Assembly: GCF_022376445.1 (NCBI RefSeq)
Contig: NW_025955156.1
Coordinates: 1-64,000 of the forward strand
Length of the DNA stretch: 64,000 nt
Direction: 5' to 3'
From: Fomitopsis serialis
Taxonomy: Eukaryota; Basidiomycota; Agaricomycetes; Polyporales; Fomitopsidaceae
Shown here: positions 21,466 through 33,358 of the stretch, in pieces
How positions within the stretch are numbered: the stretch's first letter is position 1
Layout: every line of letters starts with the position of its first letter
Notes under the pieces: generated by a model
The model's input: only the letters and a program-made list of their open reading frames with translations
The model's database searches: none
Told to the model about the DNA's origin: nothing
Translations under genes and position numbers: made by a program

Positions 21466-23670
21466 ATGGCGTCTAGTAGCTCAATAGCGTACGCTGAAGC
21501 ATGGCTACCCGGTCCCGGAGAACACCAATTCTACACCCGTACGTACCAGGCGACCGGGACGGCTCGCGCGACGGTTGTCTTCGTGCACGGCTTCGCGGAA
21601 CACGTTGGCCGGCACGAGCACGCACACCGGTACTGGCAAACCAAAGACATCACCGTCTTCACCTTCGACCAGCGGGGCTTTGGGAAGACGGCGCTCGACG
21701 CGGAGCACAAGAGCAGGGATGCTGCGTACGGGAAGGAGACGTTTGAGGACCAGATGCGCGACATCGAGTTCTGGGTGCAACACATGAAGAAGGAGCATCC
21801 TGACCTGCCGCTGTTCCTAGTCGGCCAGTCCATGGTACGTGTCCGGGTCTGTCGTTCCGTTGGGATCAATGACTCAATCTCACTGCAGGGCGGGGGTCTC
21901 GTGCTGTCGTTCCCCACCCAGTCAAAGCCTCCGCCGGCGAAGGAGTCGGTTGAACTGCTCACAGGAGTCATAGGCATGAGCCCTTTGATCTCCCAGACCG
22001 CGCCTGTCTCTAGGCTGCTGCGCAAGGCTGGCGCAGCAATGGCATTACTCACGCCGTGGCTCCCTTTCCCGGCGGAGGTTCCTCCCGAGGTGAGCCGCAC
22101 TTTTTTCTGCCGCTGAAACACAGCCCGTGTCATGTTGTGTAATGAGGCTGTCGCTCGTGCGTCATTGAGTAGGCTGTCTGGTGACGTGCGACAGCGCTAC
22201 ACGGAGGATTGAGTTCGATACGGATAGTATCAACGGTCGTACCTTGACAGCAGACGAAATGTCGATAGGCACTTTCGCTCGGTGTGCGCGCAGCGGGCGA
22301 GCGGTACTGGCCAGCGGTGGTCATCACGAGGTTCAGCTGAGAGAGGACTCTCCTCTGAGGCGCCGACTGCCTCTATCCCAGTACTGTGGGGAGGTGGGTG
22401 CTCGTGCGGCGAGTCGTGCCGCTCGAGCCGACTCCGATTCCCATGTCTGCACCAAGTCTGCACTTCGCAAGGACGCCCATTGATATTTTGGTTTGCTGGA
22501 ATGCCAGATATACATAGTGTGGATACACACTTGCGCGCAACAAACATATTTGCAACGTGTCGTGTTTGCCTTTCCAGCCCGATACCAGTACTTAGAGCAC
22601 GCCGGGCGCAATATCACGTTGGCCATGTACTGGGTCTCTTCTGCCGATCGTCGGCGCCACACTTGGACAGTTCTGTTCGCTACGGAATATGGATGCTCAC
22701 GGGTTGGACAGGATCTATCCCACGACCCTGCTGTTTGCAACGCGATCGACCCAGACCCCCTCATCAAGAAGCACGGTACATTTAGGGGCCTCGCCGACAT
22801 GCTAAGCATGGTCAGTTCGTACATGAATTGGCGTTAGCAATCCTGACCTTTAGATTTAGGGCGAGCACCTCCTGTACGATACGTACAAGAACTGGCCAAA
22901 GAAGTTGCCGGTACGCCCATCAGTAAATGAACGCACGATCAGTAATTATATACGACGCACAGGTTCTCTTGTTACATGGCACTCAAGACAAGGTAGATTG
23001 CTCGATTTCCGCGACCCGTGTCGGCTGCTGACCGCTCTCCGCCAGGTTACGTCACACAAAGCGTCTGAGGAACTGTATGGCAAGCTCGATGCGGAAGACA
23101 AGAAGCTGTCGTTATACGAGGTGCGTCTCTTCTCCCGTCGTTGGGCTGAATCGATGTGTCGGACGGGGCTTTGCTTCCACAACATGGATGCGCCAGCCAA
23201 CTGTGCAGTTGCCAGGTGCACAGCGCTTCGAAGATGGACGTCCCCTTATATAGGGCCTCTCTACGATATGGCCGTTTCCCGGGGCCGAGAGTGGCGGTAT
23301 GCCTTGATGAGGCAGCCGTGATCCAAGCTCACCTTGAGTAATATGTTGCGATTGCCCTTGGCCTCGGCGGTGAGGTGTTTGGGCAGACATTCCACGATGC
23401 GGAGTCTGCGCATAGAAGCCTTCCCTCCTCCGGTCATGAAGTACGGGACCGTTGGCTGGGTCTTGGTACATTGACGTCCATGTGCCACTCCTGCATCTTG
23501 AAGTGACTCATTCATTATAAGCACGAAATACTGACGCACTGCGTTACCAGGACGCGTACCACGAGTTAACGAACGAGCCCGACGGCGTCAAGGAGAGGTT
23601 CTGGGACGAATGCATTGCGTGGATCCATGCTCATGTCCTAGAGGCGCACGCCGAGACGGCAAGATTGTAG
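21466..23670 (+). CDS. Monoacylglycerol lipase-like serine hydrolase, copy 1
   Basis: An alpha/beta hydrolase of the monoglyceride lipase / hydrolase_4 family that cleaves monoacylglycerols to glycerol and fatty acid. Landmarks are the oxyanion-strand VVFVHGFAEHVGRHEH, FTFDQRGFGKT, and a nucleophile elbow GQSMGGG. An intron falls exactly between Met and Gly of the GxSxG motif. The catalytic Asp is in LLLHGTQDK and the catalytic His in DAYHELTNEPDG. It starts MASSSSIAYAEAWLPG and ends HAETARL-stop, close to 300 residues. The intron at 22090-22711 is 622 nt, against about 50 nt at the same site in copy 2. The last intron is 23121-23550. It is a tandem paralogue of 24671-26659. All catalytic residues are present. 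Confidence 0.88.
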
Positions 23671-24670
23671 TGACTGCACACTGCTCTTGGATCAGCCTCT
23701 GAAGCACCTATTAATTGCGATTGGACGGTCGATCCGAGCTGTTAAGCCAGTCTTGTGCGTTTTGGCTATTCGAGTGGTGACACGTACTTCCGAGGGGCCG
23801 TGCGTGCCCGTGTGCTTCATCTAAGGTACGGCAGCAGTAAAAACATGGAAGATCAGGACGCTGTTGCTCCCTAAGGTATCGCTGGGTCGAGCTGTCTTGT
23901 AGTTGCATGCTGGTGAGCAGTAAGTATGACTGTGATGACAGTTGGTTAGGTACTTACTGGGCCAGTCACGAATCATCGGTTTGTTGACGGTTCCTGCTTG
24001 GGTTCCTGCGATCAGTTGCGACGACTGACATGCTTGATCATAGACCTCCGGAAGATCCCCATTACCGGGGAGACTGGGTTTTGTCTAAGACAGAAAGAGG
24101 TCTGCCAATTAGTGCGTCGACATTGCTGTCCACTGTGATGCGTCCAGCGGTATTGGAAGGTATTTTGATTCTTGATATGTAGCACGCCCAAAACACGCCA
24201 ATATTTCGTGATCGACAGCGAGTGCGAGATCAATCGCAAGATGTCTCCGTGTGCCAATGTAAGTCCGATTTTCCGGATGCGAGGCTCAGTTCCGTCTGTT
24301 GATGACTGCTACGGCTTTCGTTTGCCAGGGATTCGTAGACATACCTGGTTCCCATGTGATACATTGATACCCCACCGGATCGCCTGCAGAAGGGCGCGAC
24401 TCCCTACGGCCCATACCAGCGCTTAGTCACTCGGAATCGAGCAACATCCTCACACGGACGGTCGCACTTCGCCTTGGGACTTCACTCTATCCGGTTTGCG
24501 TCAGAACAGCATCTCAAGTATCATGACATTGGGAGGCTTACGCTGTGTATCGCCCAGCGACGCCGCCATGAGCAGTGGGTCCTCTCCTGACCCCACAGTC
24601 CGGCCCGGGTTATATACCCAGGAGCTCCGAGGGTTGATCTACTCAGAGTACCAAGCACTACTGGTGAAGA
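23671..24670. other. Intergenic region between lipase copies
   Basis: No gene recognised. It ends with the copy-2 promoter: TATATA at 24610-24616, about 55 bp before the ATG. Confidence 0.5.
24610..24616 (+). promoter_or_regulatory. TATA box of lipase copy 2
   Basis: GGGTTATATACCC lies 55-60 bp upstream of ATG 24671. No equally good box is visible upstream of copy 1, so the two paralogues may differ in expression. Confidence 0.5.
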
Positions 24671-26659
24671 ATGGCGTCTAACAGTTCTACGCTGTATACC
24701 GAAGCCTGGCTACCAGGCCCCCGAGGACATCAATTTTACACCCGCACATATGCCGCGACGGGTGTGGCTCGCGCGGCGGTCATATTCGTCCATGGCTTCC
24801 TGGACCACGTCGGACGACACGAGCATGCCCACCGCTACGCACAAACGAAGGGCATCACCATCTTCACCTTTGACCAGCGCGGGTTTGGGCGCACAGCACT
24901 TGACGTGGAGCACAGGAGCAAGGATGCTGCTTACGGCAAGGAGACGTTTGGCGACCAGATGCGTGACATCGAGTTCTGGGTCCAGCACGTCAAGAAGGAG
25001 CACCCGGACCTGCCGCTATTTCTCACAGGGTACTCCATGGTAAGCAGGTCCCACTTCGAGTCACGAAGCGAGCACTCACAATCCGCAGGGCGGTGGGCTC
25101 GTGCTCTCATTCCCTACTCCGAGGCCCCCACCATCCGAGGAGTCGGCCGGCTTGCTCGCAGGAGTCATAGGCATAAGCCCGCTCATCCTGCCACCATCGC
25201 CTGCCCCCAAGCTCCTGCGTAAGATTGGCGCAGCACTCGCCGCAATTGTTCCTTGGCTTCCATTCCCGGTGGATATCCCTCTAGAGGTGTGTATCTAACC
25301 GCGACGTGAATGAATGCTGGCGCTCACAAACATGACAGCATCTGTCCCATGACCCCGCTGTCTACAACCCAAGCGAAGTGGATAATTTCTGGAGAAGTCA
25401 CGGCACGGCCAGAGGCGTCGTCGACATGCTGAACATGGTCAGTTCCTTTCAGAGCTCCGAGTCAGCCACACGAACCTGATCGTCCGCCGCAGGGCGAGCG
25501 CCTCCTGTACGACTCCTACAAGAACTGGCCACAGAAGCTGCCTGTGAGTCCGTGACGATCAAGATACCGAGGCTGCACTGACCATCGTACGATGCGTAGG
25601 TCCTCATCTTCCACGGCACACAAGACAAGGTGCGTCCGCCGACGAGTGCTCGATTTGCGCGACTCGCGGCCGGTGGTTGGGCGCTGATCATTCCGCCGGA
25701 CCTCCAGGTTACGTCGCACAAAGCGTCCGAGGAGCTGTATGGCAAACTTGATGCAGAAGACAAGAAGCTGTCCCTGTACGAGGTAAGTCTTTGTTGGTTC
25801 CGCTCGGATATCTGCGTTCAGCCGTTTCGATTGGCCTTCGCTCCCGTGACGCGGTCGCGCTAGTCCTCTATGAAGCTGCTGGCGGACTGTTCCCTTATCG
25901 GGGGATGTTAAGTTGGAATCATCGTCTGCTCGACCAGGACAGTTAGTAGAGGGTCCGTTGCCTTTGAGGCCTTCTCGTCCCAGCGTTCGTGACCACGAAC
26001 GCTCTACAATCGCGTCGGCGGTATCGAACGGATGTCAACGGCATCTGTCGTTGCGCGGCACTGGTATCTAGCGAAGTCCGATCTTCGCTGGATGCTGAGG
26101 ATCGCCTGAGCCAGACAGTGCTGAACGTGCATAGATGAGACAGTGGGTGATGTTCGCTATTGCGCCGTTTACTGTCGCGTCTGTGACGATCAAGCCCGTC
26201 CTGTGGCCGTGTTCTCTGGGCGGGGTTTAGCCTCCGAGTCCTTTTTGAGGACAATGTCTGGACATCAGCTGGGGCTACAATAACTTGGAATGGCGGCGGG
26301 CCTTTGTCAGGCAGCCGCGATCTGCCAGTTCGCCGCTCGTCGAACAACTTGAGTGTGCCGTGCCGCCCTTAACCTCGGCGGCGAGGTCTTTGGGCGGACG
26401 TTTCACGAGACAGGGTCTGTGCAGAAGCCTTCTCTGCGCCGGCTCCGAAAATTAAGTACGCGGCCGTTGGCTGGGTCTCGAGGATATAAACGCGATTGCG
26501 CGGGCGGGTGACGGGCGATCTGAAATTGGTTCATTTGTGGACGAAAAACTGACGCCTATGTCGTAGGACGGATACCACGAGCTCTCGAACGAGCCTGACG
26601 GCGTGAAGGAGAGGTTTTGGGACGAGTGTATCGCGTGGATTCACGGACACGTCCAGTAG
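24671..26659 (+). CDS. Monoacylglycerol lipase-like serine hydrolase, copy 2
   Basis: Same exon structure as copy 1. It starts MASNSSTLYTEAWLPGPRG. It has IFVHGFLDHVGRHEH, a GYSMGGG elbow split by an intron after Met, catalytic Asp in LIFHGTQDK, catalytic His in DGYHELSNEPDG, and ends WIHGHVQ-stop. The last intron is unusually long (25783-26566, 784 nt) and shares a roughly 130-bp conserved block with the matching intron of copy 1. Likely a lipid-droplet or cytosolic monoglyceride lipase. The substrate is inferred from family only. Both copies look intact. Confidence 0.88.
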
Positions 26660-27176
26660 CCTGGAGGCTTGAGCGCTAGTGATAGAAGTACATTTTGGGC
26701 GTAGTACGATTGCGTACCTTTTATGGAAGGTTCCTTGGTGCGAATCTGTTACGATAGGAAGGAAGAAGAGATGAGCCGCGTTTCAGGCGATGGACGGAAA
26801 TGGGGGGTGGTCCGTGCGCTGATAGCCGAGGGTGGGAGCGTGAGGTGGCGGGGCAGTCGAGCGTCGGCCGGTCGCCCATCTTGTTCGTCTCTTCTTCGAT
26901 TCTCGTTTTCGCTGTCGCCCTGCCCGTTGTCCCTCGTCTTCGTTTTCGTGGCTTGGGCAGCGTGAATTCAAGAGCTTTCATTTAAATAATCCTATATATC
27001 GCCCCCACCCGCGCCGCGCTCCTTTCTGTGCGTGTCCTTTTTCTGAACCCACCCTCTCCATCCACGCTCCTTTGCCAGAGTCACCCCCCACACATTCTCT
27101 AACCTGCTCTCCTTTTCGTCCGTTGTAACCCTCCTCTCCACCCTCGCTTCACTCCTCTGCCTCTCCCGACGCCGCC
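26660..27176. other. Intergenic region and 5' leader of the RRM gene
   Basis: It includes a TATATAT at 26993-26999 and then about 170 bp of strongly C/T-rich leader up to ATG 27177, typical of housekeeping fungal promoters. Confidence 0.55.
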
Positions 27177-30100
27177 ATGGATGATTCGCAGACAGCCTTC
27201 ATTGCGCAATACCCCGGTTACAATTTCGATCTCGATATGATGAAGGTGAGCATCCGTGTTGGCTTGCTGGTCATTTTGTTTGCATTAGAACGTTCCTGGG
27301 CTGTTTTTCGGGCAAGAGAGAGGGATCCAGGGCCAGTGTATGGATGGACGCAGACGGCCGGGTGGCTTCTACACAGCACAGATGCACACTGCGAGTGGTC
27401 ACCTTCTGTTCACGGGCAACACAAACTTGCTCTCATTGCAGCGTCGTCCTACCTACGTCTATCTGCTGCCAAGGTCACGTCCGTGAGCTCATCCGGCTGT
27501 GCGGTGCGTCTATGGCTTCCGATGTTCTGTTCAACAGATGTACACTCCAAGAGGGTGGTATATAGCGCTGGCGATAGGTTCCCGAGTCGCGTCGGCTCTA
27601 CTGGGTTTGCGATCTGGGTGTCTGACCGGAAGCCTGATGCGCAGACGGTGCTTGTCCAGCGGGGTGCACTTCCGTCTCGGCGGTGACCGCGACTCCGAAG
27701 ACCAGTCGCCAGCGCCATCCGACTCTCTTACGCCGACGTGATAGGGAGCCAGCGCTTTCCACAACTCACGCGCTTGTAGGGAGTCCTGTATACGGACTGA
27801 TGCAGATTGCTGTGCGAGCCAGTGTCTTTGCATCGTTTTGGGGACCTTGGCGGAGAGACGCGTTACGCTACACCGTCCATTCGTCAGCATGGGATCAGGG
27901 CTCCTCCTTCGCGCACAGCTACCTACTTGATGTCGTGCTCCTCGTCCCAGGACCATGCATGTACGACGCCGAGTTTGCTGGTGGTGCCTAAAGATCTGCG
28001 TACCGAGGCGTAGGAGGCACCAGCTTAACAGCACGGATTATGTCGGACCACACCGGAGATGCAATGATTGGCGTCTCAGCTGTGGCTACATATTGTTCGA
28101 GTCCTTTGCAGCAGCCCCACACCAGCCCATCCGTGTTTCGTCTGTATCAGTGGTATGGCATTCTCGTAGCAAGGGGGTGTTTTAGGACCATCTGCAAAGG
28201 GCTGCGATTTTAAAACGCTCACCCATCGCACTACTTACGCAATGGGAGCGAGGGTTATCGCCAAGATACCAGTATGGTAGCCTGACGACAGGATTCCTTT
28301 CACGTTCCACCGCTTCTGTCAGGCCAATTCGTGGAGTACCACAGAGCCTATACGCGCGTACAATCCTTCCCCGATTCTTTGGGTTGAGCTGACGCACCTG
28401 CACTGTGATGATGATGGTGTTTGCATCGGCGAGACGCGCACTAGCAAAAATCGTGTAAAGTTGTATCGCTGGGTGGAGCCAGTTGCCAACTTCTGCGGGG
28501 TTGCGGTGACAGGTCCTGATGGACATTCATTGCGGGCTCGGAGAAGCACCGGCTGCCTAACCAGTGCAAGGGGGTGTTCTTAGCGCCGTATCATCGGTTG
28601 CTGTTGACTCAAATGTCGTGCTTGTAAATGATTGTTCTGCGTCACTCATCTGTTTTTCATGTCTACATTCCCCCACTTCTTGGACACGTCAACTGATCTA
28701 CTTCATTGCTGCAGAGATCTATGGACGCTGTAGGTGGCCCCGACGCTAAAAAAGCCCGCTGGTCGCCGACCTCGTTCGGTTCGAACGGTACTAACGGTCT
28801 CTCTGGTAACCGCGACGCTTTTGCAAATTACGGCTATGGCCCGAACGCGAACATGCAGTCCGGCTACAACGGTTCGCCCACGAACGGCTTCAATGGCAAC
28901 GCGCTGTACTCGACGCCGCAGCTGAGCATCAACACGAACACGTCCCCGAACGGCATGCCGTCGCAGATGAGTCCGAATACCGCTGGCCCGTATACGCCCT
29001 CCCAGCAACAGCCGTCGGCGAACGGCCAGAACAGCCCCTACCCTGGTTTCGGCGGGTACAACATGCTCGGAATGGGCTTACCCGCGATGAACATGTTGAA
29101 CGGGTTCCAGTACGGTAACCCCATGGCCAACTTCGCACAGGTGCGTACCTTTGGCTGGGGGCCGTTCCCGTCTGAGTGATGCTCCAGAACCTAAATCAGC
29201 AGCGGCTTCCTCAGCTGCAGATTCCCGGCACGCCCACCGCGGGCCCGTACTCACCTGCGGCCATCAGTGCGGCGCTCTCCGCACAGAATAACGCGACAGG
29301 CCGCACGGTGTACGTCGGAAACCTGCCTGCGACAGCGTCCGTCGACGAGCTACTCAACCTTGTCCACTTCGGGCCGCTCGAGTCGATCCGCGTGCTGCCC
29401 GAGAAGTCTTGCGTGTTCCTGTCGTTCCTCGACGGCGCCACGGCAGCGGCGTTCCACGCGGACGCGCTGATCAAGAAGCTGGCGCTCCACGGTCAGGAGC
29501 TCAAGATCGGCTGGGGTAAGCCGTCTGCGGTGCCCAGCCAGGTCGCACTTGCGATCCAGCAGAGCAATGCGAGCAGGAATGTCTACCTTGGAGGGTTGGA
29601 CGAGAACATGACGGAGGAGCAATTGAGGGACGACTTGAGCCGCTTTGGTTTAATCGACCAGGTGAAGATCGTGAGGGACAAGAACATTGGGTTTGTTCAC
29701 TTTTTGAGCATCGCTGTCGCGACTAAGGTAAGCCACGACGATTGAGCGACGTTACATGGTACTTATCACACTTATGCTTTAGGTCGTGAACACGCTGCCG
29801 ACAGAGCCGGCATGGGCCGGCAAACGAGTCAACTACGGCAAGGACCGCTGCGCCTACATCCCCAAGTCGCAGCAAGCCGCAGCGCAGGCCGCGCAGGCTG
29901 CTGCTGCTCAGTCGCTCGTGGCGCAGTCCGCCGCCGCGTCGCTCTCGCCCCTGCAGACGAATGGCCCGAGCTTCGCGTCGCCGTTGACGCCGTACATGCC
30001 TTTCTCGCCGGATGGTCTCGGCGGACTTGCCTCCCCGCAGGCCCTGAACCGTACAGTCTACTTGGGAAACATTCACCCCGAGACGACCACGGAGGACCTG

Positions 30101-30874
30101 TGCAACGCTATCCGGGGTGGTGTCTTGCAGAGCATTAGGTACATGCAGGATAAGCATATCGCTGTCAGTGTTGATCTATTTCCGTGGTGTGTGATATACT
30201 GATGATTGTCCCGGCATGGCAGTTCGTGACATTCATCGACCCTGCTGCGTCCCTTACCTTTTTCCAAGTCGCGTCTTACCAAGGTCTGACGTTGAATAAC
30301 CGCCGCTTGAAGATCGGCTGGGGCAAGAACTCGGGGCCTCTGCCTCCTGCTCTCGCCCTTGCTGTGCACGGCGGTGCCACTCGCAACGTCTACGTCGGTA
30401 ACATCGAAGACTTCGACTCCTTCAACGACGAGAAGCTGAAGAGGGACTTCGGCGAGTACGGCGACATCGAACTCGTGAACTTCCTTAAGGAGAAGTAAGT
30501 CATGACACGTTTCGTCCTGGAATATGTCTGATCATCATGGCAGGAACTGCGCGTTCGTTAACTTCACTAACATCTCTAACGCCATCAAGGCCATCGATGG
30601 TGTGAAGAACAAGCCGGACTATGCCAACCTCCGCATCGCCCACGGCAAGGATCGCTGCGCTAACCCGCCCCGGTCTGGTCCTCAGGGCGGTGGTGCCCGG
30701 CGGTCTGCCAGTGGCCATAATGGTCCTGCTTCCGCGGGTCCTGTTAGCGCCATCGAGCCGCCCGCCGAGGGTATGGATGCCGTTTTCCTTACTCAGGATC
30801 TCAAGGAGGAACCGGCCGACATTGTTGTCACGCCGATTGACGCTCCGCAGGGCGTCCCGGTCGCCGCGAACTAG
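27177..30874 (+). CDS. Four-RRM RNA-binding protein, Nrd1/Msa2-like
   Basis: A regulator of mRNA stability or translation. The closest architecture I know is fission-yeast Nrd1 (Msa2), with four RRMs. Exon 1 encodes [20 protein letters not shown] and ends MMK. A 1,469-nt intron (27246-28714) precedes [18 protein letters not shown], continuing in frame. An Asn/Gly/Pro-rich disordered region follows. RNP2/RNP1 pairs are RTVYVGNLP with [17 protein letters not shown] with [17 protein letters not shown] with IAFVTFID, and RNVYVGNIE with CAFVNFTN. An Ala-rich linker (about 29870-29940) separates RRM2 from RRM3. It ends [13 protein letters not shown]. The later introns are short (one at about 29142-29188). 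Kozak-like GCCGCCATGG supports the start. Confidence 0.9.
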
Positions 30875-32030
30875 CCTCTGTACACCCATCCGCGCATGCT
30901 CCCTGTCAGCAGCGTTGTTTGTCTTTGCTCTCTGGATACCCGTGTTTCCCTCGACTTCCTGTGAAATAGCGATCGCTGTCCCTGTATGCACACCTGCTCT
31001 CTCCTTTCATTAATCGGATCAAGGCCTGCGCAATGTCCCTCAAAATCATTCCCAAATAGTGGATGGAGTACGGTTGGTTTCGGATCCGCACACCGAGGTG
31101 GTTGGCCGTCACTGTCGTGCGTTCGTTCACGCCCGAGTTCGGCTGGGCGGGGTGTCGCCGACTTGTCATGGTTGGGTGCGCCAACATACTACATGTACAT
31201 TCGCGGACCTTGGGCTATTGGTTGTTCCTTCTTTATCCACTTGATCTTCGTCCCACTATTTGCTTCCTTTCGCCCGGAAATGGTACCCTATGCTGATCTT
31301 TCCCTTTTCTGCGTTCGCCGACGAGCTTTGTTTTGGCTTGCTGCGACCGTTGGAGTCGAATGATCCCCCGCTTGCACTCGATACCGGTACGATAGTCGAC
31401 TGACGTAAAGATGGTTAATACTCCCTGTATCTCTCAGACTCAATCTCAATCTGCAACGGGGCTCTCCCCATTGTTTTCTCTCTGTCTCACCTTGATTCTG
31501 GCGTGGAATTGCCTTCGACGTGATCCGTTCATTTGTTCAAGAACACGACTGTCAGCTAATACTTACAGTGAAAGCGTAGCGAAGTTACGCCGACGCGAAC
31601 ATATGCACGTCGATCGCGGTAGCGTCATTCTGTCAATTGCGGTTGTCCAAATTATACTGTGTATGGTACGTCTGTCCCAACACTGCGTGTCTTCGCAATG
31701 GACGCTAATGTAAGTTAATAGAACATGGGATCCCCGGTGACTGCAGTTCTTTGAATGCCTCCCTTCTCGGCGCTCGCACGCGAGAACGGAGCTCACAGCT
31801 CATGCACATGCTGTAGGTGTATGGCGAGCGCCTAGGAACTGACACATGCGGTTCATTTGGCACAGTGTCATCAGGGCCGCGCAACGCGGTGTGCATTGAG
31901 GTTGACATGTCTTCCGGTCCGTGTGTATTTCAGGATATCACCTGGGAACATCATGATATCCGACAGTGAGGTATAAAAGAGTGGGCATCTCCATACCAAT
32001 TACCTCGCGTACTCAGCCAACTGAAGAGCG
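30875..32030. other. Intergenic region, nothing recognised
   Basis: T-rich 3' flank of the RRM gene, then the endoglucanase promoter. The open frames here are short and featureless. Confidence 0.5.
31970..31976 (+). promoter_or_regulatory. TATA box of the GH45 gene
   Basis: GAGGTATAAAAGAG lies about 60 bp upstream of ATG 32031. Confidence 0.65.
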
Positions 32031-32975
32031 ATGCAGTGGATGTACCTCCTCGCGGCTGCTGGACTGGTGGCCGTCGGTCCCATTGGTGCCTCTGGTGCCA
32101 ACGGATACTATCAGGAGCCTTCTGCTAGCGCGTCCTTCACGCAATACTCTGGCTGCGGCTCCCCTGGTATGTAGAATGCCTTATCTTCATGTACAACGAG
32201 ACTCAACGAGACTCGTCCCCTAGCGTGCGGCATACCAGCGACCGGATACACCGCCGCGATGAACCAGCTGTCCTTCGGCTCCGCGCCTGGATCAGGCCCT
32301 GGTGACGCCTGCGGACGTTGCTTTCAGCTCACGGGCAGCGCAGATCCATACAGCCCGGATTACTCTGGGCCGTGAGTGTTGATTGGCTAGGGTACCGGCT
32401 TTCGCAGTGCTCAGACTCGCCCGCAGATTCAATTCCATTGTCGTCAAGGTTACCGGTGAGAACATGCGGATACTACACGGTGGGAGGCCCATGCTGAAGG
32501 TGCTCGCCACAAGATTTGTGCCCTGCGTCGGGGAACGAGGTGTGGTGCGGCCAGACTACGTCGGACAGCGAGAACCAGTATGGGATGCCAGTGCAGTATG
32601 TGCCAGGAGCTGGAAAATGTCAAACCACTCATCGCGGCCTTGGTACCCCGTAGCTTCGACATTTGCGAAGACACAGGAGGCGCTGGCGTGTTCTTCCCGT
32701 CAGGTGAGTGGCAGACAGCACGGTTAAATTATGTACTGATCACAATCTTTCCACTGTAGGTCACACTGCGCTCACTGGATCCTACACCGAAGTGAGTTGC
32801 AGCGAATGGACTGGGTCTGACGAGAGCCAGCTCTGGTCGGGCGCATGCCTGAGCGGCGAGTCTGCTTCCTTCTGGCCGAGTGGCACTGGATGTGGCAATG
32901 AAGGTGATCTAGGTTCACACTCCATGGTATTTGCGTTCTCTCTAACTGTAATTGACAGGGACTGCTCCGTCATGA
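32031..32975 (+). CDS. cel45A: GH45 endo-beta-1,4-glucanase (Cel45A type, expansin-like fold)
   Basis: A secreted enzyme cutting amorphous cellulose or glucans. A signal peptide (MQWMYLLAAAGLVAVGPIGA) is followed by a double-psi beta-barrel rich in Cys: QYSGCGSPACGIPATGYTAA, GDACGRCFQLTG, VVKVTDLCPASGNEVWCGQ and HFDICEDTGGAGVFFPSG. It ends GCGNEGTAPS-stop. Spliced length is about 200 residues with no cellulose-binding module, matching the basidiomycete Phanerochaete Cel45A group rather than ascomycete GH45. The Asp of HFDICED sits at the expected catalytic-acid position. Six short introns. A clear TATA box and compact promoter suggest inducible expression. Confident in family. Exact substrate preference not visible. 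Confidence 0.92.
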
Positions 32976-33358
32976 GAGCACCTTCATGCCTCAATCGCAC
33001 AATCTAACTTATCATATGAGGTTGAAAACTGGTAGCAATGTGTATCCGTGACAATTGTTGACAGATTGTGTGGTTGCCGTACGACTTGTCAAACTTGACA
33101 CAGAAGACAATTGATGAGTCGTTTCACCCAAGACAATCTAGACTACGTATGAATTACCTGCATACACTTAATGGACATCAGTGAGACGATTCACAGATGT
33201 GTCTTCGACCGCGAGATTGAACGCCGCGGCATCGACCCTGGTGCAACAGGCGGTCCGCATAAGTATGCCAGGCAGATTGCTGAAACAACCAGGTCTTCAC
33301 ACGATGTTAAAGAGCACGCCAAGATACTACCATACTGTACATGTTGTCGCGAACCCAC
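32976..33358. other. Convergent 3' intergenic region
   Basis: Between the GH45 gene and the phosphoesterase gene. Nothing recognised. Confidence 0.6.

Noticed and set aside
27531..28034. 167-codon open frame inside the large intron of the RRM gene
   Set aside because: No domain; overlapping open frames on the other strand are of similar quality.
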